Assembly: GCA_903845195.1 (NCBI GenBank)
Contig: CAIMWO010000066.1
Location: 1 to 44,137, forward strand
Reading direction: 5' to 3'
DNA length: 44,137 nucleotides
Origin: an uncultured Phycisphaerales bacterium
Lineage (GTDB): Bacteria > Planctomycetota > Phycisphaerae > WQYP01
The translations under genes and the position numbers were made by a program. Each line of letters opens with the position of its first letter. Positions within the stretch are counted from its first letter, which is position 1. Positions 26,036 through 33,988 of the stretch are shown piece after piece. Below the pieces are notes generated by a model. It was not told where the DNA came from. It saw nothing but the letters and a program-made list of their open reading frames with translations, and searched no databases.

Positions 26036-27403
26036 TTATTCCACGACGACGCGGACGCTTGCGGTCACGGGTTCGGCATTCGGTCCTTCCCCGCGGAGGG
26101 TCAGCCAATAGAGGCCGGGGCGGGTATAGGTGTGCGTGGCTTCGGAGGTGATGGGTTTTGATGAGCCGTCGCCGGGTTCGAGGGTGACGTTGCTGGTATT
26201 GATCAGCCGATTCCAAATGAGGACGGGTTCACCGACTTTGGGACGGCAGGGGAAAGTGTGGAGCCACCCGGAGGCGATGTCTTGGGGGGATTTCGAGGTG
26301 GGGTCGTAGATGCGGACTTGCAGGTAATCGCGATCGATGATGCCGTCCGCGGTGAGGAGAATTTCTTCGCTGTAGTAGCCGGGGCGGTCATAAATGATGG
26401 TGCCGGCGGAGCCGGAGAAGGTTTGCCCGTTGTGGAGATTCCAGCGGAAACTGGGGATGGTGCGGCCGGGGCGGGCCAGCGAGCGGCTGGCGTCGAGAAG
26501 AACGGGTTGGCCGACGGTGCCGAACGCGTAGCCGCCGGCAATGGGGAGAAGGGCATCAGGGTAATCGCGAAAGTACGCTTCGACGAGGAAGGGGAACGGG
26601 GACAGAGCGGTGGGGTGTTCGCCATCGAGGTCGATCTGGAAATGGAGGTGGGAATCGTGCGTCTGGCTCTTGCGGCCGTCCCAGGTCATGCCCGTCTCGG
26701 CGAGCGGTTGGCCGGCCGTGACGGAAGCGCCGGCGATGAGATCGGTGGCAATGGATTCGATGTTCATGTGAGCAATGCGATAGGAAATGCCGTGAGGCGT
26801 GGTGATGACGAGGCCGTTGGATTTGCCGTCGCCGGTGGGGAGTGGCGAGCGCGTTACCGTTCCATCGAGAGGGGCAATGATCTGGAGACGATCGGGAATC
26901 GCGCCAAAATCCTCTCCCCGGTGATAGTAAAGATGATTGAACGGCACGAGCGAATTCCAAGTGTTCTGATATGTGCTGCTGCGCCACCGAAAATCAGAAA
27001 GGGGAAAGCGCAGATCGGAAGGGCCCCATGATTCGCCTGCCGCAACGAAGCTCAAGCGAACATCGCCGCACATGTTTTCGAGCGGGAATAGCTGCGGCGG
27101 ATCGCTCCACAGACGGGTGGACTCGACATAGAGTCGCAGGCCAAAAAACTCCCGCGGCGGCTCATAAGGCCGGCAGCGGAGCGTGACGGGATGACCATTG
27201 ATGAAGAGTTTGACGGCGGCGCTGCGGAGGGTGGCGTGCGGCGTATTGGTGGGAATCCAATAGTCGGGTTCATAGTCGTGGGTGATTTCGAGGAGTTCGA
27301 GACGCACGCTCTGTGTGGGAAGTCTAACATCCATCGGGCAGTGTGCGTCAAGCTCCACCACGATAGGCCACCCGGGAATCTGTCGGAGAATGCGCGTTGC
27401 CAT
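26036..27403 (-). CDS. M23-family metallopeptidase with PKD-like domains
   Basis: This encodes 455 residues. The peptidase core lies at about residues 150-260 and keeps all zinc ligands and catalytic positions of the M23 (LytM) fold: His161 and Asp165 in HRGEDFG, His212 in IAHMN, and His252-x-His254 in DSHLHF. Residues about 285-350 and 370-455 are two PKD-like beta-sandwich domains (VLLDASRSLARPG..., HTYTRPGLYWLTLRGEG). M23 enzymes usually cut peptidoglycan peptides and are exported, but no signal peptide or N-terminal hydrophobic segment is visible. The N-terminal 110 residues look like a beta-sandwich. It might be a leaderless exported protein, or may act as a structural domain. AAAGG precedes the start. 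Confidence 0.75.
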   Translation of the reverse strand: MATRILRQIPGWPIVVELDAHCPMDVRLPTQSVRLELLEITHDYEPDYWIPTNTPHATLRSAAVKLFINGHPVTLRCRPYEPPREFFGLRLYVESTRLWSDPPQLFPLENMCGDVRLSFVAAGESWGPSDLRFPLSDFRWRSSTYQNTWNSLVPFNHLYYHRGEDFGAIPDRLQIIAPLDGTVTRSPLPTGDGKSNGLVITTPHGISYRIAHMNIESIATDLIAGASVTAGQPLAETGMTWDGRKSQTHDSHLHFQIDLDGEHPTALSPFPFLVEAYFRDYPDALLPIAGGYAFGTVGQPVLLDASRSLARPGRTIPSFRWNLHNGQTFSGSAGTIIYDRPGYYSEEILLTADGIIDRDYLQVRIYDPTSKSPQDIASGWLHTFPCRPKVGEPVLIWNRLINTSNVTLEPGDGSSKPITSEATHTYTRPGLYWLTLRGEGPNAEPVTASVRVVVE

Positions 27404-27757
27404 CCATTGAACCTTTGTAAGAAGATTCAGACATCTTATCCGAACAACTCCCGCCTTGCCGGTGGCCAGCGTGCGCTGTGCATGGGCGATTAGCCCGATT
27501 TGAGACTATTTGTGCCCATTTGTGAACTCCTATCGTCGTCTGTCGCTCGTAGCGAAAAGTGAATGCGATGGTCCTGCCTCTTCGACTCTTCGCACTCCTA
27601 CCGCTCAGGTAATAGATGCCCCGCCTAATAAACGATATAATAGTCCCCTATTATCCCGGGGTGACTGAGGCCACTGACAGTATGCGGTACATAACCCGCA
27701 CGGTGACGCTCAGTACGCGTGATCGCCATCCCGCTCCTTCTTGGAATGAGAATCGAT
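27404..27757. other. Divergent spacer with a TATAAT element
   Basis: The spacer between the M23 peptidase (leftward) and the SGNH hydrolase (rightward) has no convincing gene. It holds a perfect TATAAT at 27636-27641 reading rightward. The upstream -35 is poor (TAGATG at 17 bases). An imperfect hairpin, AGTCCCC/GGGGTGACT, lies just after it. If this promoter is used, the leader of the SGNH gene is about 110 bases. Confidence 0.4.
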
Positions 27758-28555
27758 ATGACTCGCCACTGGAACTTACTTCGCTGGGGACTGGTGCTGG
27801 CCATTGTCGCAACGGGCATGACGTTACTCTACGCACAAGAGCCCGGGCGCACTGACCCAAGCACGCAAACTGCAACATCGACAGCGCCCCAGTCGCAATC
27901 CGATACTGCCAGGCAGATTGCCACGGGGCCGCAGCGTTATGCACGTTCGATTGCCGCCTACGAAGCCCGGGACAGGCTGAATCCCCCCACCGCCGGTGGC
28001 ACGCTGTTCGTGGGTTCGTCGACGTTCACGCGATGGAAAACGATACCGGAGGTGTTCAAGGAATTCACGGCTGCCAACCGCGCCTTTGGCGGATCGACTT
28101 TGGCCGACCAACTGTACTATGCCGACCGCATGATCATCCCCTTCAAGCCGAGGCGGATCGTCATGTACTGCGGAACCAACGACATCTGGAACGGCGCCAG
28201 CGCAGAGTCGGTATTCGACAACTACGAGAAGCTCATGTCCAAACTTCACAAAGAACTGCCGGAATGCAGGATCTACTTCATCTCAGCGGTACCTGCTCCG
28301 GTGCGCATGCGCGCCGCCAAGTCGTACCATGAGTTCAATACGCTGGTGGAAGCGCACATCAGGCTAAACTCATACCTGCGCTATGTCGATGCGCACAACG
28401 CGTTCTCCGATGCGGAAGGCAACCCCGATAACTCGCTGTATGCCGACGATCACCTGCATCCCAACGACCAGGGGTATGAAAAACTGATTCCGCTCATCAA
28501 GGCCGCAATCCGGGCAGACGAAGCCGTCGCGCAGCCCGATACCCAGCCATCCTAA
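27758..28555 (+). CDS. Exported SGNH/GDSL-type hydrolase
   Basis: The ATG at 27758 gives 265 residues; upstream starts in the same frame add nothing recognisable. Residues 1-26 are a Sec signal ending LLYA|QEP. The SGNH blocks are present in order: VGSST with Ser88 as nucleophile, NRAFGGS with the oxyanion Gly, CGTND with Asn141, and DDHLHPN with Asp231 and His234. This is a serine esterase/lipase-like hydrolase. Near glycan-degrading genes it could remove acetyl groups from polysaccharides, which is inferred only from context. It is encoded alone on the plus strand and converges with the 464-residue protein gene. No terminator is seen in the 71-base gap. Confidence 0.85.
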   Translation: MTRHWNLLRWGLVLAIVATGMTLLYAQEPGRTDPSTQTATSTAPQSQSDTARQIATGPQRYARSIAAYEARDRLNPPTAGGTLFVGSSTFTRWKTIPEVFKEFTAANRAFGGSTLADQLYYADRMIIPFKPRRIVMYCGTNDIWNGASAESVFDNYEKLMSKLHKELPECRIYFISAVPAPVRMRAAKSYHEFNTLVEAHIRLNSYLRYVDAHNAFSDAEGNPDNSLYADDHLHPNDQGYEKLIPLIKAAIRADEAVAQPDTQPS

Positions 28556-28626
28556 AACATCGGCGAGCGAGCAGCATGCCTGCCGCTTCGCACGCCGGTT
28601 CATTTTCCAGGCGATCTGCCTCTCTC

Positions 28627-30021
28627 TCACGTGTAGTGGAACTGTGCGGAGGCGACGCAGTCGCGGTTGGATTTCACGCGGACCCAATGGGCGCTGAAGC
28701 CGGGGGGAAATTCATGATGGGCATAGCCCTCTGCGCCGACTTGGATTTCCGCATATTTGCGCCACGCGCCCGTGCCGAGGAAATCGACTTCGATAGCGAA
28801 ACGTACCGGTTGACCGGCATCGTGACTGAGATGGAGCGTCTTCTGGTCGAAGCCGGTCATCAGGTACGGATCGCTCGGTTCATTGGCCACAACGGCATCT
28901 TCCCACCACACGCCGCCCCAGCCCTTGGGTTTGCCGAAGTTCCAGAGGTCATCCGTCTTGCCGACCCAGACGCCGCTTTGCGGCTCCCCACAAAGCGTAT
29001 TCTGTCCGCCGTCAGCACTGGCGTTGTCGCTGCCCATGAAGAGCAAGCCGCGATAGGAGCAGAAATCCGGAATGACCCACAGATGCGTGGAGATCGGCCG
29101 GATGCCCCAAACGTGATTGCCGTAAGCCCACGGGCTGAGTTCATAAAACATCCCGTGGGCGTCCATGAGCAGACGTTCGTGTTCGACGCTCCGAATGCGT
29201 GGCCATTCGGTTTGCCACATGTGGTCGAAGGTGTGGCTGGCCTTGGGGAGGCGGTAGGTACGCCAGGTGGCGTCGTCTTTCGTGAAGACCTTGAGGATGG
29301 CACTGCAACGATCCCAGCCCAGGGCAAACATGGTTTTGGCGAATTCGCCGAGGCCGTGAACGCAGACGAAAGGTTTCCGTTCGAGGATGCGCCAGGTCTT
29401 GCCGTCCCACTCGGCGAGGCGACCGTCGGAGGCCTGGCCTTTGAAATCCTTTTCATCGTAAGTGTTGTCGGCAACGACCACCCGGCCGAACGCGGTATAA
29501 ATATCTTTGTAATGCGCACGAAACTCGCCCGGCGTGTCGAGTTCCTTGCACAGGTCAAAGAGCTGGCGGACAGCGAGGGTCTTCACATCGACCTCGAACA
29601 ACTCCCCCTCCATGCCCAGGAAAAGTACCTTGTTGTCAGGATCGCTCAGATGGGCGGCAGTGCCCGCGATGCGGATATCGAGCAGCGGCGTGATCGTGCG
29701 GACATTTTTCTGTGCGTCGATCACCCACGGGCCCAGAAACAGTTGATTGCTCTGAAAATGCACAAAGCGATTCGCATAGGTTCCGGGATAGCTCTCCGGG
29801 CGTTTGGTCATGCGAAGGTTTTCATCGATTTCGTAAAGACCGGTGCCGGTGCCGGTCTGTTTGCGGTGCGAAAGATAGGTGATGGCCCAAAGCTTGCCCG
29901 CCCACGCCACCAGCCCGCCGATGCCGCACTCGCTGCGCGGTGGGCCAAGATCGGCGCCCATGCTGAGGCTCGGCATGACACCGCTGATTTGCGGGGGAAG
30001 CGAGAGTGAAGATTCAGACAT
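28627..30021 (-). CDS. Unrecognised 464-residue protein, probably beta-propeller-like
   Basis: I do not recognise the family. The protein has no signal peptide or membrane helix. It is rich in Trp, Gly and Asp, with short repeating strands such as GKLWAITYLSH, LYEID, GELFEVDV, GRLAEWDGKTW and GVWVGKTDDLWNFG, suggestive of a beta-propeller or lyase-like fold. The C-terminal 90 residues (LMTGFDQKTLHLSHDAGQPVRFAIEVDFLGTGAWRKYAEI) look like an added beta-sandwich. Its start lies 13 bases after the iclR stop with AGGAG upstream, so iclR and this gene are translated together. Its neighbours are glycoside hydrolases, which suggests sugar or glycan processing. Catalytic residues cannot be assigned. 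Confidence 0.7.
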   Translation of the reverse strand: MSESSLSLPPQISGVMPSLSMGADLGPPRSECGIGGLVAWAGKLWAITYLSHRKQTGTGTGLYEIDENLRMTKRPESYPGTYANRFVHFQSNQLFLGPWVIDAQKNVRTITPLLDIRIAGTAAHLSDPDNKVLFLGMEGELFEVDVKTLAVRQLFDLCKELDTPGEFRAHYKDIYTAFGRVVVADNTYDEKDFKGQASDGRLAEWDGKTWRILERKPFVCVHGLGEFAKTMFALGWDRCSAILKVFTKDDATWRTYRLPKASHTFDHMWQTEWPRIRSVEHERLLMDAHGMFYELSPWAYGNHVWGIRPISTHLWVIPDFCSYRGLLFMGSDNASADGGQNTLCGEPQSGVWVGKTDDLWNFGKPKGWGGVWWEDAVVANEPSDPYLMTGFDQKTLHLSHDAGQPVRFAIEVDFLGTGAWRKYAEIQVGAEGYAHHEFPPGFSAHWVRVKSNRDCVASAQFHYT

Positions 30022-30034
30022 TCAAAAGCTCCTG

Positions 30035-30772
30035 TCAAAGTCCATGGGCAGTACCGTTTGTTGCGATTTGGCTGGCGGCAGTTTGTAAGGATTCCACAAG
30101 CTCACTTACGCGACCTTGGATGGTAGCGCCGGCCAGGCCGATGGCGACGGTCGCTTGCGGGTTCCCGCGATCGATGCAGACGGAAATGGTGCGATCGGGC
30201 TTGCCGCGGATGACTTCGGCGTAACCCATGGTGCGGGCTTTTTGCAGGTCCTTGAGGAGGGCCGCGATTCCTAAGGGGTAGCCGGGAATTTCTTTGCCGC
30301 GGTAGAGAGCCTGGACTTCCGCTGCCGGCTGTTGCGCCAACAGCGCCATGCCAAGGCCCGAGAGCGTGGCAGGATACAAATTGGCCTTGCCAATCGCCTC
30401 ACTGCTCCTCATGCCCGAAGACCAGTGATAGAGATATGCCACGTGATCGCGCCACAGAACGCCCATCGCAACAATCAGATTGTGCCGGTGCAGCGACTCC
30501 AGCGGCGCGATCGCCCGGCGAATAAGGCCCGAGCCGAAAAGACTCATGGCCGCGAGCACGTGAATGCCCGGACCCACGTGGTATTTGCCCTTTTCGCCCT
30601 GCTCGGCAAGCCCAAGATGCGCCAGCGTCTTGAGCAGGCGATGGGCGCGCGTGGTTTCGAGAGCCAGTTCGCGCGCGACTTCACGGACGCCGACAGATTC
30701 AGCATGCACGGTAAGACACTGGAGGCAGGCGAGGCCGTCGATGAGGCTTTGATTGGGCTGCTTGGGAAGCAT
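30035..30772 (-). CDS. IclR-family transcriptional regulator
   Basis: The 245-residue product has an N-terminal winged helix: SLIDGLACLQCLTVHAESVGVREVARELALETTRAHRLLKTLAHLGLAEQGEKGKYHVGP. A GAF-like effector domain covers residues about 80-235 (LYPATLSGLGMALLAQQPAAEV, RGKPDRTISVCIDRGN). IclR proteins sense small metabolites and often control sugar-acid or aromatic catabolism. The gene follows the GH63-like gene by 102 bases and is coupled to the next gene. The start codon overlaps a palindrome and lies 6 bases after a good -10 element, so the mRNA may be leaderless. Confidence 0.9.
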   Translation of the reverse strand: MLPKQPNQSLIDGLACLQCLTVHAESVGVREVARELALETTRAHRLLKTLAHLGLAEQGEKGKYHVGPGIHVLAAMSLFGSGLIRRAIAPLESLHRHNLIVAMGVLWRDHVAYLYHWSSGMRSSEAIGKANLYPATLSGLGMALLAQQPAAEVQALYRGKEIPGYPLGIAALLKDLQKARTMGYAEVIRGKPDRTISVCIDRGNPQATVAIGLAGATIQGRVSELVESLQTAASQIATNGTAHGL

Positions 30773-30807
30773 GTTGCTACTATAGCAACAATAGGGGGAG
30801 GGTGCAA
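30772..30807 (-). promoter_or_regulatory. Leaderless-type promoter with overlapping operator for iclR
   Basis: Reading leftward, TTGCAC (30807-30802), a 17-base spacer and TATAGT (30784-30779) are followed by only six bases before the ATG at 30772. The -10 is embedded in an inverted repeat, TGTTGCTA-CTA-TAGCAACA at 30772-30790. This suggests autoregulation by IclR and a start of transcription at or next to the start codon. Confidence 0.55.
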
Positions 30808-30874
30808 TCAGCGAGGGAGCGATCGAGCCTATGCCCCATCAACAACGCCCGCTGAACACTTGTAAGCCTTTGCT

Positions 30875-32701
30875 TTAGCTTTGGTTAAGGATAGCACCGG
30901 AAAAGTGGTTGGCTTCGAGGACAGAGATCAGGCCCAGCAGACCGCCCCAGTGGTAGAACGGGTCACTGTTCTTGACGCCGCAACCGCGGCCGGTGTCGCC
31001 ACAATAATTTTCGTGCACGTGCCCGTGCTCGCGCCATTCCTGCAGCAGAAGTTTGCGGGATTTCTCCGCCAGATCGCGCCGCGCCTGCGGAAGATCGTAC
31101 TGGCACAGTCCAAGGTAAACGAGAAAATTCATCGGCGCCCAGATGCGCCCGCGCCAATACGTCTGATCCGGATACGCCGGATCGTTCCGGGCAATGGAAG
31201 GGAGAATCCAATCGCCCCAGAATTCCTGCGGATTATAAAAATGCTCCGTGATCATGCGCTGAGCCTGCGCCGCCGTGGCGACTTTCCCGAGTAATGGATA
31301 AAAATGATTGGGCGAAAGGCGGTGCATAAACTCGCCGGTGTCGGTGCGACGGTTGAGAAAAAGCCCATCCTCTTCGCTCCACAGCGATTGCATGGCAGCC
31401 GCGCACGTATCGCCGCGTTGGCGAAGCTCCGCCGCCTCCACGCGCCCCAGTGTCTGGGCGATCTGCGCCAGCACCCGGCAATCCATCACATACAGACTCG
31501 TCAGCCCGACGTCCGCCAGAAGCAGTATGTGCCGCTCCGCATCAAAGGGGATGCCATCGTACATCGGCGAATTATCGAGTCCGGATTCCAGCGTCGCGCC
31601 CGCCGTGTCGTTGACGTGGTGTATCTCCCAGAAGTTATCGACGACCGGCTCATACGGATTGGAGCCCCACGCAAGCAGTCCCGGCTGAACCTGGCGCGAT
31701 TTCCACCACCAGCGATTCCATTCGAGCAGCGTTTCAAAAACTTCCTCCAGCAGCCAGCGATCGCCGAACTTCTGAAAAAGCGTCCAGATCGCCAGACTCC
31801 CCACCGGCGGCTGCGAACGATCTGCACTCCTAAACCCGCTGGGATGTGCGAAATTCGGGATAAACCCGTCCTTGGTCTTTTCACGCGTGATTTCAATCGC
31901 GTTGGCGTATGCAAGGTCCCGATTCTCGATGCCGGCCATCATTGACGCAAAATACGTATCCCACTCGAATAGCACGTACCCGCCGGAATTGCAGTTCCAC
32001 GCACGGCTGACAGGACTGATCACGCGATCATGTAGCGGATCGTAAATCGTATCCCACGCCAGACAATTCTGTGCCGCAGCATACGTCTCAGCCAGTTCGC
32101 CGAACTTGGCCGTCGCCGCATCACGCTCCGATTTGCGTTGGGCGATGAGCGATTGAATCTGCTCCAGACTCCGCTCCGAACCAGTGGAAACCCCCAGCGG
32201 TCGATCGAGAAGCAGCGCTAGGTAAGGCGTCTGCGCCCAAATGTACGGCTCGACGACGCTCGGAGCAGTCGCATAGACGCGGGTTTCACCGACAGGAGTT
32301 GTACCGATGAGCACTTCGCCATCGCGCCTTACATGGCCCGGGCGATTCCAGAGAAGGCCCGCTTCGACCGCCAGCACCGGCGTGCGGCGATGCTTTGAAT
32401 GCGGCGTAATGAGCAGCACCAGGTCGTCACCATCGGTGGCGCTTTGTATAGTCAGTTCGATTTTGTCAGCTTTGATCTGCAGTTCCGTGTAGCGACCATC
32501 GTAAGTGCGCTGCCCCGGACGCACTTCCGCATCGGGCCCCCCTACCAGCGCCTCCTTCAGATAGCCGCCATTACTGTAATTCTTGATGCCCAGATTGATG
32601 GCAAACCCCTGCGGCAGAAGCACGTGCGAAAGCACGCTGCGGGTATTCCACGTGTTCCAGCCGGAGGCGAGACGTTTCTTGAGGGCGGCGTATTCGTTCA
32701 T
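30875..32701 (-). CDS. GH63-like (alpha/alpha)6 glycoside hydrolase
   Basis: The ATG at 32701 gives 608 residues, with AGGGA upstream. A beta-rich N-terminal domain (residues 1-200) is followed by an (alpha/alpha)6 barrel with FEWDTYFASMMAGIENRDLAYANAIEITREKTKDGFIPNF. The late signatures are YWRGRIWAPMNFLVYLG and HENYCGDTGRGCGVKNSDPFYHWGG. These are hallmarks of GH63 and related mannosylglycerate- or glucosylglycerate-hydrolase-like enzymes. It would hydrolyse an alpha-glucosidic or alpha-mannosidic bond. No signal peptide is present. It lies 50 bases downstream of the GH130 gene, so the pair probably act together on an intracellular oligosaccharide. Confidence 0.78.
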   Translation of the reverse strand: MNEYAALKKRLASGWNTWNTRSVLSHVLLPQGFAINLGIKNYSNGGYLKEALVGGPDAEVRPGQRTYDGRYTELQIKADKIELTIQSATDGDDLVLLITPHSKHRRTPVLAVEAGLLWNRPGHVRRDGEVLIGTTPVGETRVYATAPSVVEPYIWAQTPYLALLLDRPLGVSTGSERSLEQIQSLIAQRKSERDAATAKFGELAETYAAAQNCLAWDTIYDPLHDRVISPVSRAWNCNSGGYVLFEWDTYFASMMAGIENRDLAYANAIEITREKTKDGFIPNFAHPSGFRSADRSQPPVGSLAIWTLFQKFGDRWLLEEVFETLLEWNRWWWKSRQVQPGLLAWGSNPYEPVVDNFWEIHHVNDTAGATLESGLDNSPMYDGIPFDAERHILLLADVGLTSLYVMDCRVLAQIAQTLGRVEAAELRQRGDTCAAAMQSLWSEEDGLFLNRRTDTGEFMHRLSPNHFYPLLGKVATAAQAQRMITEHFYNPQEFWGDWILPSIARNDPAYPDQTYWRGRIWAPMNFLVYLGLCQYDLPQARRDLAEKSRKLLLQEWREHGHVHENYCGDTGRGCGVKNSDPFYHWGGLLGLISVLEANHFSGAILNQS

Positions 32702-32751
32702 TTTTCCCTGCGATCGATGCGTGGATGTGGATGGTCCGATCGTCATTGAGT

Positions 32752-33798
32752 TCAATGCAGATCGTTGAGCATTTCTTTGATGCTCACTTCGGCCGCCGCG
32801 GTGACGCAATCTGCCGCACCGTAGTAGATGTTGACGCGGTCACCTTCGACGGTGGCGCCGCAGGTGAAGACGACGTTGGGGAAGAATCCCGTCGTCTCAT
32901 ACGGGGCTTCCGGAACAAGCAGTGGCTTCTTCGCACGCGCGATAATCTTGTGCGGATTCTCCAGGTCCAGCAAAACCGTACCCAGACAATACACGTCCTT
33001 CTCCGTCGCCCCATGATAAATCTGCAACCAGCCGCGTTCGGTCTTGATCGGAATCGCGCCGCCGCCAATGCGGCCGTTGTCCCATTCGCCCTTGCGCACA
33101 CCCATCAGAAAGTGATGATCGCCCCAGTTCTTCATATCCGGTGAATACGCGACCCACATGTTCGGCGAGCCAATCATCTTGGGCACCGGCCGCGTAAGCG
33201 CCGCATAACGCCCGCCGATTTTCTCGGGAAAAATGCAAACGTCGAGGTTTTCCGGGCAGAAGATGATGCCATGGTAAGCATACGTGACGAAATCCTTCGT
33301 GGTGGCCAGCGAGACGCTGATGCCATCGGAACAAACACTCTTGTAGGCGATGTAGTACGTGTCGCCGATCTGGGTGATGCGAGGATCTTCGATGCCCCAC
33401 GCTTCCGACGCGCGGCTGGGGAAAATGGCAGGTTTGTCGTCCACCGTAAAATGACGCCCGTCCTTGCTCCGCGCGATGCGCAAGTGCGAAATGCTCGTGA
33501 GCAGGAAGAGATCTTTACCGCGGACGAGGCGGGAATCGCTGAAGTCGAGGGAAGTGTCGAGGCGGCTGAGTTCCATCAGTTTGACCTGGGCGACGGGTCC
33601 ATCGGTATCGAGCACGGGAATCTTGACGGTGTTGCCGGTGGAGATGGGGCGTTCCGCGACGCGCATGAGCAGAATCGTCTCGCCGCGATACGTGGTCACT
33701 GCCGTGTTAAACGCACAGAGAACTTCGAAATCCGGACGCGAAGGCCGAACCATGGCGGGAGTGACGACGGGATTTTCCGGGAAGCGGCGAACGGGCAT
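32752..33798 (-). CDS. GH130-family glycosidase or phosphorylase
   Basis: This encodes 348 residues, a normal length for the family. It starts with FPENPVVTP and contains the five-bladed propeller motifs of GH130: IEDPRIT near residue 135, AYSPDMKNW, GRIGGGAIPIKTERGWLQIYHGA and NIYYGAAD. GH130 enzymes act on beta-mannosides, most by phosphorolysis and some by hydrolysis. I cannot tell which applies from the motifs alone. AAGGAAA provides the ribosome-binding site. It lies directly upstream of the GH63-like gene and downstream of the 1293-residue exported protein gene. Confidence 0.85.
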   Translation of the reverse strand: MPVRRFPENPVVTPAMVRPSRPDFEVLCAFNTAVTTYRGETILLMRVAERPISTGNTVKIPVLDTDGPVAQVKLMELSRLDTSLDFSDSRLVRGKDLFLLTSISHLRIARSKDGRHFTVDDKPAIFPSRASEAWGIEDPRITQIGDTYYIAYKSVCSDGISVSLATTKDFVTYAYHGIIFCPENLDVCIFPEKIGGRYAALTRPVPKMIGSPNMWVAYSPDMKNWGDHHFLMGVRKGEWDNGRIGGGAIPIKTERGWLQIYHGATEKDVYCLGTVLLDLENPHKIIARAKKPLLVPEAPYETTGFFPNVVFTCGATVEGDRVNIYYGAADCVTAAAEVSIKEMLNDLH

Positions 33799-33898
33799 GA
33801 GTCGTTTCCTTTCAGTGATGAAACGGATCGCGCAGGGGTTGGTATCTCCCTGCAGGCGTCGAGCCGTAAAGATTCGGCAATTTAGGGCACAGATGATG

Positions 33899-33969
33899 CA
33901 GAAGCAAGAAGCGGAGAGTTAAATGCCGCTGGCCGTCTTGCCCGCGCGAATCGCCTCTTCTTGCTTCTG
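33899..33969. repeat. Inverted repeat after GH130 start region
   Basis: CAGAAGCAAGAAG at 33899-33911 pairs perfectly with CTTCTTGCTTCTG at 33957-33969 across 45 bases. It lies in the spacer between the 1293-residue protein and the GH130 gene, where it could weaken read-through. There is no T run. Confidence 0.5.
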
Positions 33970-33988
33970 TATGCTTCCTTCTTCTCCG

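Noticed and set aside
28576..30009. Plus-strand open frame opposite the 464-residue protein
   Set aside because: The minus-strand frame has a good ribosome-binding site, is coupled to iclR and has a protein-like composition; the plus-strand frame does not.
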